NCBI GenBank assembly: GCA_023416135.1
Contig: JAEZIF010000260.1
Span: 1-15,465 of the forward strand
Direction of reading: 5' to 3'
DNA from: Pseudomonadota bacterium
GTDB lineage: Bacteria; Pseudomonadota; Alphaproteobacteria; Reyranellales; Reyranellaceae
Length of the DNA stretch: 15,465 nucleotides
Shown here: piece after piece, positions 6,714 to 14,033 of the stretch
Numbering within the stretch: position 1 is the stretch's first letter
How the letters are laid out: each line of letters opens with the position of its first letter
The notes under the pieces: generated by a model
The model's database searches: none
The model's input: only the letters and a program-made list of their open reading frames with translations
Told to the model about the DNA's origin: nothing
Translations under genes and position numbers: made by a program

Positions 6714-7546
6714 GCATCGCTCTCACCAACGGGCAAGGCCTTTCGACCGCCGTTCCTGTGGCGAGCCACGCCAAGGTCGACACCGCCGACCTCGCCGAGA
6801 AGGTATCGATCAAGGATCTCGAATTCTTCTACGGCGACAGCCGGGCGCTGAAGGGCATCAGCCTGTCGCTCTACGCCAACAAGACGACGGCCTTCATCGG
6901 CCCGTCGGGCTGCGGCAAGTCCACGCTCCTGCGCGTGCTCAACCGCATGTACGACCTCTATCCCGGCCAGCGCGCCACCGGCGAGGTGCTGCTCGACGGC
7001 GACAACCTGTTGCGCGCCGACCAGGACATCAATCTCCTCCGTGCCCGCATCGGCATGGTGTTCCAGAAGCCGACTCCGTTCCCGATGTCGATCTACGAGA
7101 ACATCGCCTTCGGCATCCGGCTCTACGAATCCCTGCCGCGCGCCGAGATCGATGCGCGCGTCGAATCGGCGCTGCGTCGCGCCGCGCTGTGGGACGAGGT
7201 CAAGGACAAGCTCGCCGCCAACGGCCAGAGCCTGTCGGGCGGCCAGCAGCAGCGCCTTTGCATCGCGCGGACGGTCGCAGTGAAGCCGGAAGTGATTCTG
7301 TTCGACGAACCCTGCTCGGCGCTCGATCCGATCTCGACGGCCAAGATCGAGGAGCTGATCGACGAACTGAAGCAGGACTACACGATCGTCATCGTCACCC
7401 ACAACATGCAGCAGGCCGCGCGCGTCTCGGACTTCACGGCCTTCATGTATCTCGGCGAGCTCATCGAGTTCGGGGCGACTGAGACCCTCTTCACGACCCC
7501 CAAGGACAGCCGGACCCAGGCCTACATCACCGGCCGCTTCGGCTGA
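6710..7546 (+). CDS. pstB: Phosphate ABC transporter, ATP-binding subunit PstB
   Basis: The cytoplasmic ATPase of the Pst importer, 278 residues. ABC motifs are complete and in order: Walker A GPSGCGKST (64-72), Q-loop MVFQKPTPFPMS with Gln119, signature LSGGQQQR (175-182), Walker B VILFDEP (195-201) and H-loop His231 in VTHNMQQAARVSD. FQKPTPFPMSIYEN and RMYDLYPGQR are typical of PstB rather than other ABC ATPases. The N-terminus has about 30 extra residues before the nucleotide-binding domain, slightly longer than E. coli PstB. The ATG at 6710 overlaps the pstA stop by four bases and has GAGGAA upstream within pstA. phoU follows after 14 bp. Confidence 0.97.
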   Translation: MSIALTNGQGLSTAVPVASHAKVDTADLAEKVSIKDLEFFYGDSRALKGISLSLYANKTTAFIGPSGCGKSTLLRVLNRMYDLYPGQRATGEVLLDGDNLLRADQDINLLRARIGMVFQKPTPFPMSIYENIAFGIRLYESLPRAEIDARVESALRRAALWDEVKDKLAANGQSLSGGQQQRLCIARTVAVKPEVILFDEPCSALDPISTAKIEELIDELKQDYTIVIVTHNMQQAARVSDFTAFMYLGELIEFGATETLFTTPKDSRTQAYITGRFG

Positions 7547-7560
7547 CAACGGAGAAGAAG

Positions 7561-8271
7561 ATGGCGGAACATACCCTGAAGCGTTTCGACGAAGAGCTGG
7601 AGCGGCTGAGCTCGACCATCAGCGAGATGGGCGGCCTGGCCGAGACCGCGCTCACCCAATGCCTGGTGGCCCTGCGCCAGGGTGATTCGGAGGTCGCCGA
7701 GCAGGTGATCGCCGCCGACGCCCGCGTCGATGCCCTGGACAACGCCGTCCAGGAGCAGACGGTCAAGCTTCTCGCCCTGCGCCAGCCGATGGCGGTCGAC
7801 CTGCGGGTCATCCTGTCGTCGATCAAGATCGCGGCGGCGCTGGAGCGCATCGCCGACTACGCCAAGAACACCGCCAAGCGCACCATCGTGCTGAACAACG
7901 TGACGGCGCCGCCGGCCGCGGTGACTGGCATCGATCGCCTCGGCCGCCTGGTGCGCACGGCGCTCAAGGACGTGCTCGATGCCTTCGCCTCGGGCGACGT
8001 CGCCAAGGCGCACGACGTCTGGCAGCGCGACGAGGAGATAGACCAAGTCTACACCGGCCTGTTCCGCGAGCTCCTGACCTACATGATGGAGGATCCGCGC
8101 ACGATCACCTCGTGCACGCATCTTCTGTTCATGGCGAAGAACATCGAACGCGCCGGCGACCACGTCACCAACATTGCCGAGCTGGTGAGCTTCCGCACCA
8201 CCGGGCACGGCTTCGACGAGGCAAGGCCCAAGGGCAGCGCCTCGCTCTATGCCGCGGGCAACCCGTCATGA
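7561..8271 (+). CDS. phoU: Phosphate signalling regulator PhoU
   Basis: PhoU links the Pst transporter to the PhoR/PhoB two-component system: it represses the Pho response when phosphate is plentiful and restrains Pst uptake. The 236-residue protein is the standard length and has the two-fold repeat of three-helix bundles, each carrying a metal-binding signature: ERIADYAKN (95-103) and NIERAGDHVTN (194-204). It starts with MAEHTLKRFDEELERL, typical of the family. GGAG (7551-7554) precedes the ATG at good spacing, 14 bp after pstB. Its stop overlaps the phoB start as ATGA, suggesting coupled production of the two regulators. Confidence 0.96.
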   Translation: MAEHTLKRFDEELERLSSTISEMGGLAETALTQCLVALRQGDSEVAEQVIAADARVDALDNAVQEQTVKLLALRQPMAVDLRVILSSIKIAAALERIADYAKNTAKRTIVLNNVTAPPAAVTGIDRLGRLVRTALKDVLDAFASGDVAKAHDVWQRDEEIDQVYTGLFRELLTYMMEDPRTITSCTHLLFMAKNIERAGDHVTNIAELVSFRTTGHGFDEARPKGSASLYAAGNPS

Positions 8272-9011
8272 GCATGGCGACACAGGCTCCCTCACGGCGC
8301 GACGCGACGGGCACGTCCCTGAAGCCGCGTGTGCTGATCGTCGAGGACGAGACGGCGCTGGTCGAGCTGCTGCGCTACAACCTCGAACAGTCGGGTTTCC
8401 GCGTCTCGGTCGCCTATGACGGCGAGGAGGCGATAGCCTCGGTGCAGGATGACGTGCCCGATCTCGTCCTGCTCGACTGGATGTTGCCCTTGATGTCGGG
8501 CATCGAGGTGTGCCGGCAACTGCGCCGCCAGACCGCGACCGCCAACCTCCCGATCATCATGCTGACGGCGCGCGGCGAGGAAGGCGATCGCGTGCGCGGG
8601 CTGGATGCCGGCGCCGACGACTATGTCTCCAAGCCGTTCTCGCCGACCGAGCTGGTGGCTCGCATCCGCGCGGTGCTGCGCCGCATCCGCCCGGCCCTGG
8701 CCGACGAGGCGCTGAGCTATGCCGACATCGTCATGGATCTCGTGGCCCATCGCGTGACGCGCGCCGGCAAGCCGGTGCATCTCGGCCCCACCGAGTTCCG
8801 CCTGCTGCGCCATTTCATGGAGCATCCCGGCCGGGTCTTCTCGCGCGAGCAGTTGCTCGACGCGGTGTGGGGCAAGGACGTCTATGTCGAGGCGCGCACC
8901 GTCGACGTGCACATTCGCCGCCTGCGCATCGCGCTGAACGGCGAACGGCAGGCCGACCTGATCCGCACCGTGCGCGCCGCCGGCTACGCCCTCGACGCCA
9001 CGCCGGGCTGA
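8268..9011 (+). CDS. phoB: Phosphate regulon response regulator PhoB (OmpR family)
   Basis: When phosphorylated by PhoR, PhoB binds PHO boxes and activates phosphate-starvation genes. The 247-residue protein has an N-terminal receiver domain: acidic pocket Glu26/Asp27 (VEDE), phospho-acceptor Asp70 (LLDWMLP), switch Thr100 (IMLTARGEE) and Lys122 (VSKPFSP). The C-terminal winged-helix DNA-binding domain has GPTEFRLLRHFMEHPGRVFS and TVDVHIRRLR. The start at 8268 overlaps the phoU stop as ATGA; it gives a roughly 17-residue polar N-terminal extension relative to E. coli PhoB, and ATG 8274 is an alternative. The PHO box before pstS is the expected target, giving positive feedback. No phoR follows. 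The alternative of a generic OmpR regulator is unlikely given position. Confidence 0.93.
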   Translation: MSMATQAPSRRDATGTSLKPRVLIVEDETALVELLRYNLEQSGFRVSVAYDGEEAIASVQDDVPDLVLLDWMLPLMSGIEVCRQLRRQTATANLPIIMLTARGEEGDRVRGLDAGADDYVSKPFSPTELVARIRAVLRRIRPALADEALSYADIVMDLVAHRVTRAGKPVHLGPTEFRLLRHFMEHPGRVFSREQLLDAVWGKDVYVEARTVDVHIRRLRIALNGERQADLIRTVRAAGYALDATPG

Positions 9012-9013
9012 TG

Positions 9014-9037
9014 GAGCGCGGGCCTCGAGGCCCGCTC
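9014..9037 (+). terminator. Hairpin directly after phoB
   Basis: A GC-rich stem (GAGC-CGGGCC, with one bulged base, against GGCCCGCTC around a TCGA loop) starts three bases after the phoB stop. No T run follows, so it may act as a 3' stability hairpin or a weak terminator; the better terminator is about 180 bp downstream. Confidence 0.45.
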
Positions 9038-9057
9038 GTGATCCAATCGCGTGTGCG

Positions 9058-9176
9058 GGCGTGGGGGCCGCGCTCCGGGTAGTTTTCCAGTTGGTCAGTC
9101 ACGGTCTTGTAGCCGCGCGGGCTTAGACCCGAACCGCCCGTTCCTGGCCGGCAGCCCCACGCCGTGCCCCGGAGCG
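9058..9176. other. Structured non-coding segment with two crossing inverted repeats
   Basis: Two perfect 9-bp complementary pairs interlock. GGCGTGGGG (9058-9066) pairs with CCCCACGCC (9155-9163), and CGCTCCGGG (9071-9079) pairs with CCCGGAGCG (9168-9176). In each half the two arms start exactly 13 bases apart. The stems cross, so they could form a pseudoknot or be mutually exclusive alternatives. The segment lies between phoB and ampG. On the plus strand it would be in a phoB 3' UTR or a separate small RNA ending at the 9220-9252 terminator. It matches no RNA family I recognise. GC-rich DNA raises the chance rate. Confidence 0.35.
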
Positions 9177-9213
9177 GGTCGGTTCCCCCGGCGCGGATGA
9201 CACCGACGCCGAT

Positions 9214-10617
9214 CTACTGCCCCTCCTTCTTCGCGGAAGGAGGGGTTTCTTTGTCGAAGCGGCGGTGCACGAATGCGGCCAGCACCAGCGCCGGCAGGCC
9301 GAGCAGCGCGGTGTAGGCGAAGAAGATCGCATAGCCGCCGAACTTGCTCGTGGCGTTGGCCTGCAACCAGTCGACCATCATTCCCGAGAAGCCGCCGACT
9401 ACCTTGCCGGGCAGCGTCATGACCGAAGTGAAGAGCGCGTACTGCGTCGCGGTGTAGGCGGTGTTGGTGAGGCCCGACAGGAAGGCGATGAAAATGGAAC
9501 CCGCCATGCCGCTCACCAGATTGTCGACGCTGATTGCCGTCGCCAGCACCATCGTGTCGGGTTCTCCGACCATCGCCAGCCACGAGAAGGTGAGATTCGA
9601 GACCGCGATCAGGAACACGGCGGGTACCAGCAGGCGCGCGGCGCCCATGCGGAACACCAGCGCACCGCCCAGCAGCGCACCGAGGATCGACATCACGAAG
9701 CCATAGAGCTTCGTGACGTTGGCGATCTCGGCCAGGCTGAAGCCCATGTCGATGTAGAAGGGGTTCGCCATCACGCCCATGGCGATGTCGCTCAGTCGGA
9801 ACAGGCCGATGAAGGCCAGCAGCACCAGGGCATGCCAGCGGAAGCGGGCGAAGAAGTCGACGAACGGGCAGACGATCGCGCCGTAGACGAAGATCAGGGC
9901 ATCGCGCAGCACCGGCGACAGGTTGGCGTGACGATTGGCGAAGTCGGCAATCTTGCCTTCGCGCTCTGCGGTGCCGGCGGCCGCGCGGCGCTCGGGCTCG
10001 CGGACGAGCAGGGTGGTGAGGATGCCGACCAGCCCGAGCGCCGCCATGCTCTGGTAGGCGAGCGGCCAGGAACCGAACTCGGCGATGTAGAGCGCGCCTG
10101 CGCCGGCGGCGAGCACGGCGATGCGATAGCCGAGCTGATAGGTGGCTGCGGTCGCGCCCTGCAGGGTCTCGTCGGTCGCCTCGATGCGGAAGGCGTCGAG
10201 GGCAATGTCCTGGGTCGCCGAGGAGAAGGCGACGACCACGGCGAATACCGCGAGCCACCACAGGTCGGCCACCGGATCGCAGAACGACATGGCGAGCAGG
10301 CCGAGCGCGATGCCGGACTGCGCCAGCAGCATCCACGAGCGGCGCCGGCCGAGCCAGCGCGTCAGCAGGGGCAACGGCACGCGGTCGACCACCGGCGACC
10401 ACACGAACTTGATGGAGTAGGTGATGCCGATCCAGCTCAGGAAGCCGATCGCCGTGCGGCTGACGCCGAAGGCGCGCAGCCACGCCGACAGCGTCGTGAA
10501 CACCAGCAGGAACGGCAGGCCGGCCGAGAAGCCCAGGAACAGAAGCTGGACGACGCGCGGATGCGCGTAGATCGCGAGCGCCTCGCGCCAGGCGCGGCGG
10601 GGGGCCGCTACCGTCAA
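9214..10617 (-). CDS. ampG: AmpG-family muropeptide MFS transporter
   Basis: AmpG permeases import anhydromuropeptides from the periplasm for peptidoglycan recycling, and in some bacteria influence AmpC induction. The 467-residue major facilitator protein has about 12 helices and AmpG-like stretches: LLFLGFSAGLPFLLVFTTLS near the N-terminus, IKFVWSPVVDRV, FSSATQDIALDAFRIE (helix 4 region) and GSIFIAFLSGLTNTAYTATQ. I place the start at TTG 10617 because TTGA overlaps the stop of the upstream kinase gene, and the product then begins with a short polar stretch and the AmpG-typical first helix. No other usable start lies near and the ribosome site is weak, so the start is tentative. An in-frame ATG at 10701 would lie deep inside the upstream gene. 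The last codons overlap the phoB-side terminator. Substrate is by family only. Confidence 0.85.
   Translation of the reverse strand: MTVAAPRRAWREALAIYAHPRVVQLLFLGFSAGLPFLLVFTTLSAWLRAFGVSRTAIGFLSWIGITYSIKFVWSPVVDRVPLPLLTRWLGRRRSWMLLAQSGIALGLLAMSFCDPVADLWWLAVFAVVVAFSSATQDIALDAFRIEATDETLQGATAATYQLGYRIAVLAAGAGALYIAEFGSWPLAYQSMAALGLVGILTTLLVREPERRAAAGTAEREGKIADFANRHANLSPVLRDALIFVYGAIVCPFVDFFARFRWHALVLLAFIGLFRLSDIAMGVMANPFYIDMGFSLAEIANVTKLYGFVMSILGALLGGALVFRMGAARLLVPAVFLIAVSNLTFSWLAMVGEPDTMVLATAISVDNLVSGMAGSIFIAFLSGLTNTAYTATQYALFTSVMTLPGKVVGGFSGMMVDWLQANATSKFGGYAIFFAYTALLGLPALVLAAFVHRRFDKETPPSAKKEGQ
9220..9252 (+). terminator. Rho-independent terminator for the pst-phoB transcript
   Basis: A perfect 10-bp stem, CCCCTCCTTC (9220-9229) with GAAGGAGGGG (9236-9245), has a six-base loop and is followed by TTTCTTT (9246-9252). 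This is the best intrinsic terminator in the window and points along the plus strand. It lies inside the last codons of ampG, which converges on it, so those bases both code and terminate. On the minus strand no T run follows the stem. Confidence 0.8.
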
Positions 10618-11594
10618 ATCAGCCCGCGCAGCGCCTGCTCGGGCCGTGCGCCGACATGGCTGATGACCTCGGCGGCGGCGATGCCGCCCAGTCGCGCGCA
10701 TTCGGCCAGCGGCTTGCCGTGAGTCAGGCCGAACAGGAAGCCCGAGGCGTAGAGATCGCCGGCGCCCGTCGTGTCGACCACCTTGCCGACCGGGGCGGCG
10801 GGCACGGCGTAGGTCTCGCTGCCCTTGATGACGATCGAGCCCTTTTCGCTGCGCGTCAGGGCCGCGATCTTGGCCTCCTTGCGCGTCGCCTCGAGCGCTT
10901 CCTCGAAGGTCTCGACCTCGTAGAGCGATTTGATCTCGGCTTCGTTGCCGAACAGGATATCGACCTTGTTGCGCACGAGATCGCGGAACTCATCGCGATA
11001 GCGGTGCACGCAGAACGAATCCGACAGCGTGATCGAGACCTGGCGTCCGGCGGCGTGCGCCGCGTCGAAGGCCTTCAGCACCGCCTTCTTGGCCTCTGGC
11101 GCATCCCACAGATAGCCCTCGACGTAGGTCACTTGCGCGGCGGCCACGACCTTGGTGTCGATGTCGGCGGGACCGAGGCCGGTGCAGGCGCCGAGATAGG
11201 TGTTCATGGTGCGCTGCGCGTCGGGCGTCACCAGGATCAGGCAGCGCGCGGTCGCGGGGCCGGCGGTGGCGCTCGTGGTGTCGAACGACACGCCGAGCGC
11301 GCGCAGGTCATGGCCGAACACCTGGCCGAGCTGGTCGTCGCGCACCTTGCCGAAATAGGCGCCCTTGCCGCCGAACGAAGCGACGCCCGCCATGGTGTTG
11401 CCGCACGAACCGCCCGAGACTTCGATGCCCGGTCCCATGGCGGCATAGAGCGTCTCGGCGCGCTGCTCGTCGATCAGCATCATGCTGCCCTTGATCAGTC
11501 CGTGCTGGCTCAAGAAGGCGTCGTCGGCGCGGGAGAGGACGTCGACGATGGCATTGCCGATTCCCAGCACGTCGAAGGCAGCAGCGGATGTCAT
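10614..11594 (-). CDS. PfkB-family adenosine kinase
   Basis: Predicted ATP-dependent sugar/nucleoside kinase converting adenosine to AMP (purine salvage). The 326-residue product has the two PfkB landmarks: N-terminal di-glycine segment SGGSCGNTM (60-68) and C-terminal DTTGAGDLYASGFLFG (274-289) with catalytic Asp280. ILFGNEAEIKSL (213-224) contains the N-x-x-E metal-binding element. The DVLGIGNAIVDVLS opening is typical of alphaproteobacterial adenosine kinases. The start ATG 11594 follows AGGAG at seven-base spacing. It is the third gene of the moeB-dsrE-kinase-ampG operon, 20 bp after dsrE, and overlaps ampG by four bases. Another nucleoside or sugar substrate within PfkB cannot be excluded. 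Confidence 0.88.
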   Translation of the reverse strand: MTSAAAFDVLGIGNAIVDVLSRADDAFLSQHGLIKGSMMLIDEQRAETLYAAMGPGIEVSGGSCGNTMAGVASFGGKGAYFGKVRDDQLGQVFGHDLRALGVSFDTTSATAGPATARCLILVTPDAQRTMNTYLGACTGLGPADIDTKVVAAAQVTYVEGYLWDAPEAKKAVLKAFDAAHAAGRQVSITLSDSFCVHRYRDEFRDLVRNKVDILFGNEAEIKSLYEVETFEEALEATRKEAKIAALTRSEKGSIVIKGSETYAVPAAPVGKVVDTTGAGDLYASGFLFGLTHGKPLAECARLGGIAAAEVISHVGARPEQALRGLI

Positions 11595-11614
11595 GAAGTC
11601 TCCTGATTGATCTT

Positions 11615-12010
11615 TTACAGAGTGACCAGGTGCATGCCCGGCTTGGTCTCTTCCAGCAAGGTCACGATGCCCGCGACCGTGAAGGGAACATCGCTGCGCA
11701 GGCCGGCCCGGTCGATGCCCAGCGAGCGCAGGCCCATTTCGCATACGATGAAGCGTGCGCCAAGCTCGACGCAGGCGGCCAGCAAGGTCTCGAAGTCGCC
11801 GACGCCGGCGTTGCGGTTGATGTCGTCGCGTTGCCAGTCGTCGAGTGGCGGCGGCGGCCCTTCCAGGGCACGGATGCCGGCCATGGTGAAGAACAGCACC
11901 GCCTGCTTGTTGACCGCGAGGGCGGCAGCGGCCAGGGCCAGTGCGTAGTGCACGCTCTCATAGTCGCCCGCGCGCACGATCACCGAGAGCCCGCCTTCGG
12001 GGGATTTCAT
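11615..12010 (-). CDS. DsrE/DsrF-like family protein
   Basis: A 131-residue soluble protein of the DsrE-like fold. Members relay sulfur or persulfide on a conserved cysteine (for example TusD/DsrE), or have unassigned roles. Visible here are the N-terminal strand-helix LSVIVRAGDYESVHYALALA, the strand AVLFFTMAGI and the active-site-like segment RFIVCEMGLRSLGI with Cys90, at the position of the family's catalytic Cys; Cys80 lies ten residues earlier. The ATG at 12010 overlaps the stop of the E1-like gene as ATGA, so the two are almost certainly co-translated. That pairing with an enzyme that activates sulfur-carrier proteins hints at sulfur transfer, but this is inference. Its precise partner is unknown. 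Confidence 0.85.
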   Translation of the reverse strand: MKSPEGGLSVIVRAGDYESVHYALALAAAALAVNKQAVLFFTMAGIRALEGPPPPLDDWQRDDINRNAGVGDFETLLAACVELGARFIVCEMGLRSLGIDRAGLRSDVPFTVAGIVTLLEETKPGMHLVTL

Positions 12011-12780
12011 GTCGCCCCGCAGGTCGGGCAGTCGGGCCGCTTGGCGATCGTCATCTCGTCGAACGAGCCGGCGAGCGCGTCGTACATCAGAAGTCGCCCA
12101 GTGAGCGATCGGCCGATGCCGAGGATCTCCTTGACGACCTCGGTCGCCTGCAATGCGCCCAAGGTGCCGGCCAATGCCCCCAGGACTCCGGCCTGCGCGC
12201 AGCTCGGCACGGCGTCCTCCGATGGCGCCTCGGGGAACAGGCAGCGCAGGCAGGGATGGCTGGAACCCTGCCAGGCCTTGTACGTCGAGATCTGGCCGTC
12301 GAAGCGCAGGATGGCAGCGGCAACGAGAATCTTCTTCAGGCGATAGCAGGTGTCGTTCAGCAGGTAGCGCGTGGCGAAGTTGTCGCTGCCGTCGGCGACG
12401 ATGTCGTAGCCGGCAATGATGCGCTCGGCGTTCGTTGCGGTAAGTCGCTCACCGTGCGGTTCGACGCGCACCTCGGGATTGATGTCCAGGAGCGCGCGGC
12501 GGGCGCTCTCGACCTTGGAGGCGCCGATGTCCGCGGTGCGATGGATGACCTGCCGCTGAAGATTGGAGAGATCGACATTGTCGTGGTCGATCACGCCCAG
12601 GGTGCCCACTCCTGCGGCGGCAAGATATTGCAGGAGGGGCGCGCCAAGGCCGCCGGCGCCGACCACCAGCACCCGCGCGGCGATCAGCCGCGACTGGCCC
12701 ACGCCGCCGATTTCCGCCAGCACGATGTGGCGTGCGTAGCGACGGATCTGCGGCTCGGTGAGCTCGGGCAGCATCGACAT
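12007..12780 (-). CDS. moeB: MoeB/ThiF-family E1-like adenylyltransferase
   Basis: This family adenylates the C-terminal glycine of ubiquitin-like sulfur carriers (MoaD, ThiS) for molybdopterin or thiamine synthesis. The 257-residue protein has an ATP-binding GAGGLG (41-46), NLQRQVIH (74-81) with an arginine finger, Lys89, and DGSDNFATR (130-138). Cys194 (PSCAQAGVLG) is the catalytic-type cysteine. Two zinc cysteine pairs are present: CLRC (177-180) and CPTC (251-254). No C-terminal rhodanese domain is present, unlike larger MoeZ or MOCS3 forms. MoeB is likelier than ThiF by length and sequence, but no moa or thi gene is nearby to decide. The start ATG 12780 has only a weak ribosome site; ATG 12774 is close. 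It leads the minus-strand operon and is divergent from the efflux gene. Confidence 0.87.
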   Translation of the reverse strand: MSMLPELTEPQIRRYARHIVLAEIGGVGQSRLIAARVLVVGAGGLGAPLLQYLAAAGVGTLGVIDHDNVDLSNLQRQVIHRTADIGASKVESARRALLDINPEVRVEPHGERLTATNAERIIAGYDIVADGSDNFATRYLLNDTCYRLKKILVAAAILRFDGQISTYKAWQGSSHPCLRCLFPEAPSEDAVPSCAQAGVLGALAGTLGALQATEVVKEILGIGRSLTGRLLMYDALAGSFDEMTIAKRPDCPTCGAT

Positions 12781-12787
12781 GGTCCGC

Positions 12788-12807
12788 TTATAGCATGTCC
12801 GTTATAG
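12788..12807. promoter_or_regulatory. Possible compact divergent promoter region (moeB / efflux pump)
   Basis: Two copies of TTATAG (12788-12793 and 12802-12807) lie 14 bases apart in the 38-bp gap between divergent start codons. On each strand they give a TATA-like -10 (TATAAG for moeB, TATAGA for the transporter) placed 6-10 bases before the start codon. No clear -35 or Shine-Dalgarno is visible. Transcripts would have very short or no leaders. Confidence 0.3.
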
Positions 12808-12818
12808 ACCTCGCCCGA

Positions 12819-14033
12819 ATGACCACGCCAACAACCACGACCCGTCCGACCCTGACCCCGCTGCTGCTGGCGGTCCTGGCGCTTCTTTCCTCCTTCACGC
12901 CGCTCAGCATCGACATGTATCTGCCGGCCCTGCCGGTGATCGCCGTCGACCTGCACGGCACGGCGGGCGACATCCAGCTCACGCTGTCGTCTTTCATGAT
13001 CGCCTTCGGCGTCGGCCAGATCTTCTATGGCCCGGCCGGCGACCGCTTCGGCCGCCGGCCAGTCATCCTGGGCGGCCTCGTCGTCTACGTCATGGCGAGC
13101 ATCGGCTGCGCGTTTGCGGCCGAAGCGGGCCAGCTCGTGCTGCTGCGCTTCCTGCAGGGCCTGGCGGCATGCGGCGGCGTGGTGCTGGCGCGCACCATGG
13201 TGCGCGACCTCGCCGAGAAGGACCAGGCGGCGCGCGCCATGTCCTTGATGATGGCCTGCACCTCGATCGCGCCCATGCTGGCGCCGCTGATCGGCGGGCA
13301 GGTGCTGTGGTTCCTGGGCTGGCGGGCGATCTTCTGGGTGCTGGCGATGGTGGGTGTTTTCGCCCTGATCGCGGCCTCGCTGCGCCTGCCCGAGACGCTG
13401 CGGCCCGAGTACCGCCAGCCGCTGGTGCTGTCGTCGATCCTGAAGCGGTTCGGCGAGCTGCTGCGGCATCGCGCCTTCATGGGCTATGCCTTCACCAGCA
13501 CCTTCATGTTCTCGGCGCTGCTGTCGTTCCTGTCGGGCTCGCCGTTCGTGTTCATCGAGAAGTATGGCATCGCGCCGCGCGCCTACGGCCTGATCTTCGG
13601 CAGCATGATCGTGTTCATGACCTTGGGCAGCCTGCTCAACGCCAAGTTCGCGCCGGTGTTCGGCGCCGGAAGGATCCTGCGCTACGCGGTGATCGTGCCC
13701 GCCCTTTCTGGCATGGCGGCACTGGTGCTCGGCCAGATCGAAGCGCGCTACGGAACGATCGGCCTGTGGCCGTTCCTGCTCTGCTTTGCGCCGCAGATCG
13801 CCACCATCAGCCTGATCGGCCCCAACTCGATGGCGATGGCTCTGCAGCGCTATCCGCACATGGCAGGCACGGCATCATCGCTGATGGGCGTCATGCAGTT
13901 CGGCATCGGCGCGTTGTTCGGCGCCATCGTCGGCCAGAGCCTCGACGGCACGATCGCGCCCATGACGACGGCAATGGGTATCGCCGGCGTGCTCTGCCTG
14001 GTGTCGCACCGCCTGCTGGTGCGGCGAGGTTAA
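12819..14033 (+). CDS. Bcr/CflA-family multidrug efflux MFS transporter
   Basis: An inner-membrane proton-driven exporter of the DHA1 group; relatives confer resistance to bicyclomycin, chloramphenicol or sulfonamides. The 404-residue protein has 12 hydrophobic segments and strong Bcr hallmarks: PLSIDMYLPALPVIA near the N-terminus, GQIFYGPAGDRFGRRPVILGG (loop 2-3 motif), the helix-4/5 region RTMVRDLAEKDQAARAMS with IAPMLAPLIGGQ, and YPHMAGTASSLMGVMQFGIG late. I prefer ATG 12819 (MTTPTTTT), which matches the usual short Bcr N-terminus; ATG 12795 in frame adds eight residues. Neither has a clear ribosome site. It is divergent from moeB, and its stop overlaps the convergent WD40 gene's stop by four bases (14030-14033). 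Actual substrates are unknown. Confidence 0.9.
   Translation: MTTPTTTTRPTLTPLLLAVLALLSSFTPLSIDMYLPALPVIAVDLHGTAGDIQLTLSSFMIAFGVGQIFYGPAGDRFGRRPVILGGLVVYVMASIGCAFAAEAGQLVLLRFLQGLAACGGVVLARTMVRDLAEKDQAARAMSLMMACTSIAPMLAPLIGGQVLWFLGWRAIFWVLAMVGVFALIAASLRLPETLRPEYRQPLVLSSILKRFGELLRHRAFMGYAFTSTFMFSALLSFLSGSPFVFIEKYGIAPRAYGLIFGSMIVFMTLGSLLNAKFAPVFGAGRILRYAVIVPALSGMAALVLGQIEARYGTIGLWPFLLCFAPQIATISLIGPNSMAMALQRYPHMAGTASSLMGVMQFGIGALFGAIVGQSLDGTIAPMTTAMGIAGVLCLVSHRLLVRRG

Noticed and set aside
9080..9135. tRNA-like look (TTGGTCAG and a CTTGTA loop-like stretch)
   Set aside because: No acceptor stem, no TTCRA T-loop and no proper anticodon stem could be drawn.
9265..10722. 485-codon plus-strand frame opposite ampG
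   Set aside because: Gln/Glu/Arg/His-rich antisense artefact; the minus strand encodes a full 12-helix transporter.
12684..13859. 391-codon minus-strand frame opposite the efflux transporter
   Set aside because: Charged low-complexity shadow. The Bcr/CflA match on the plus strand is strong.
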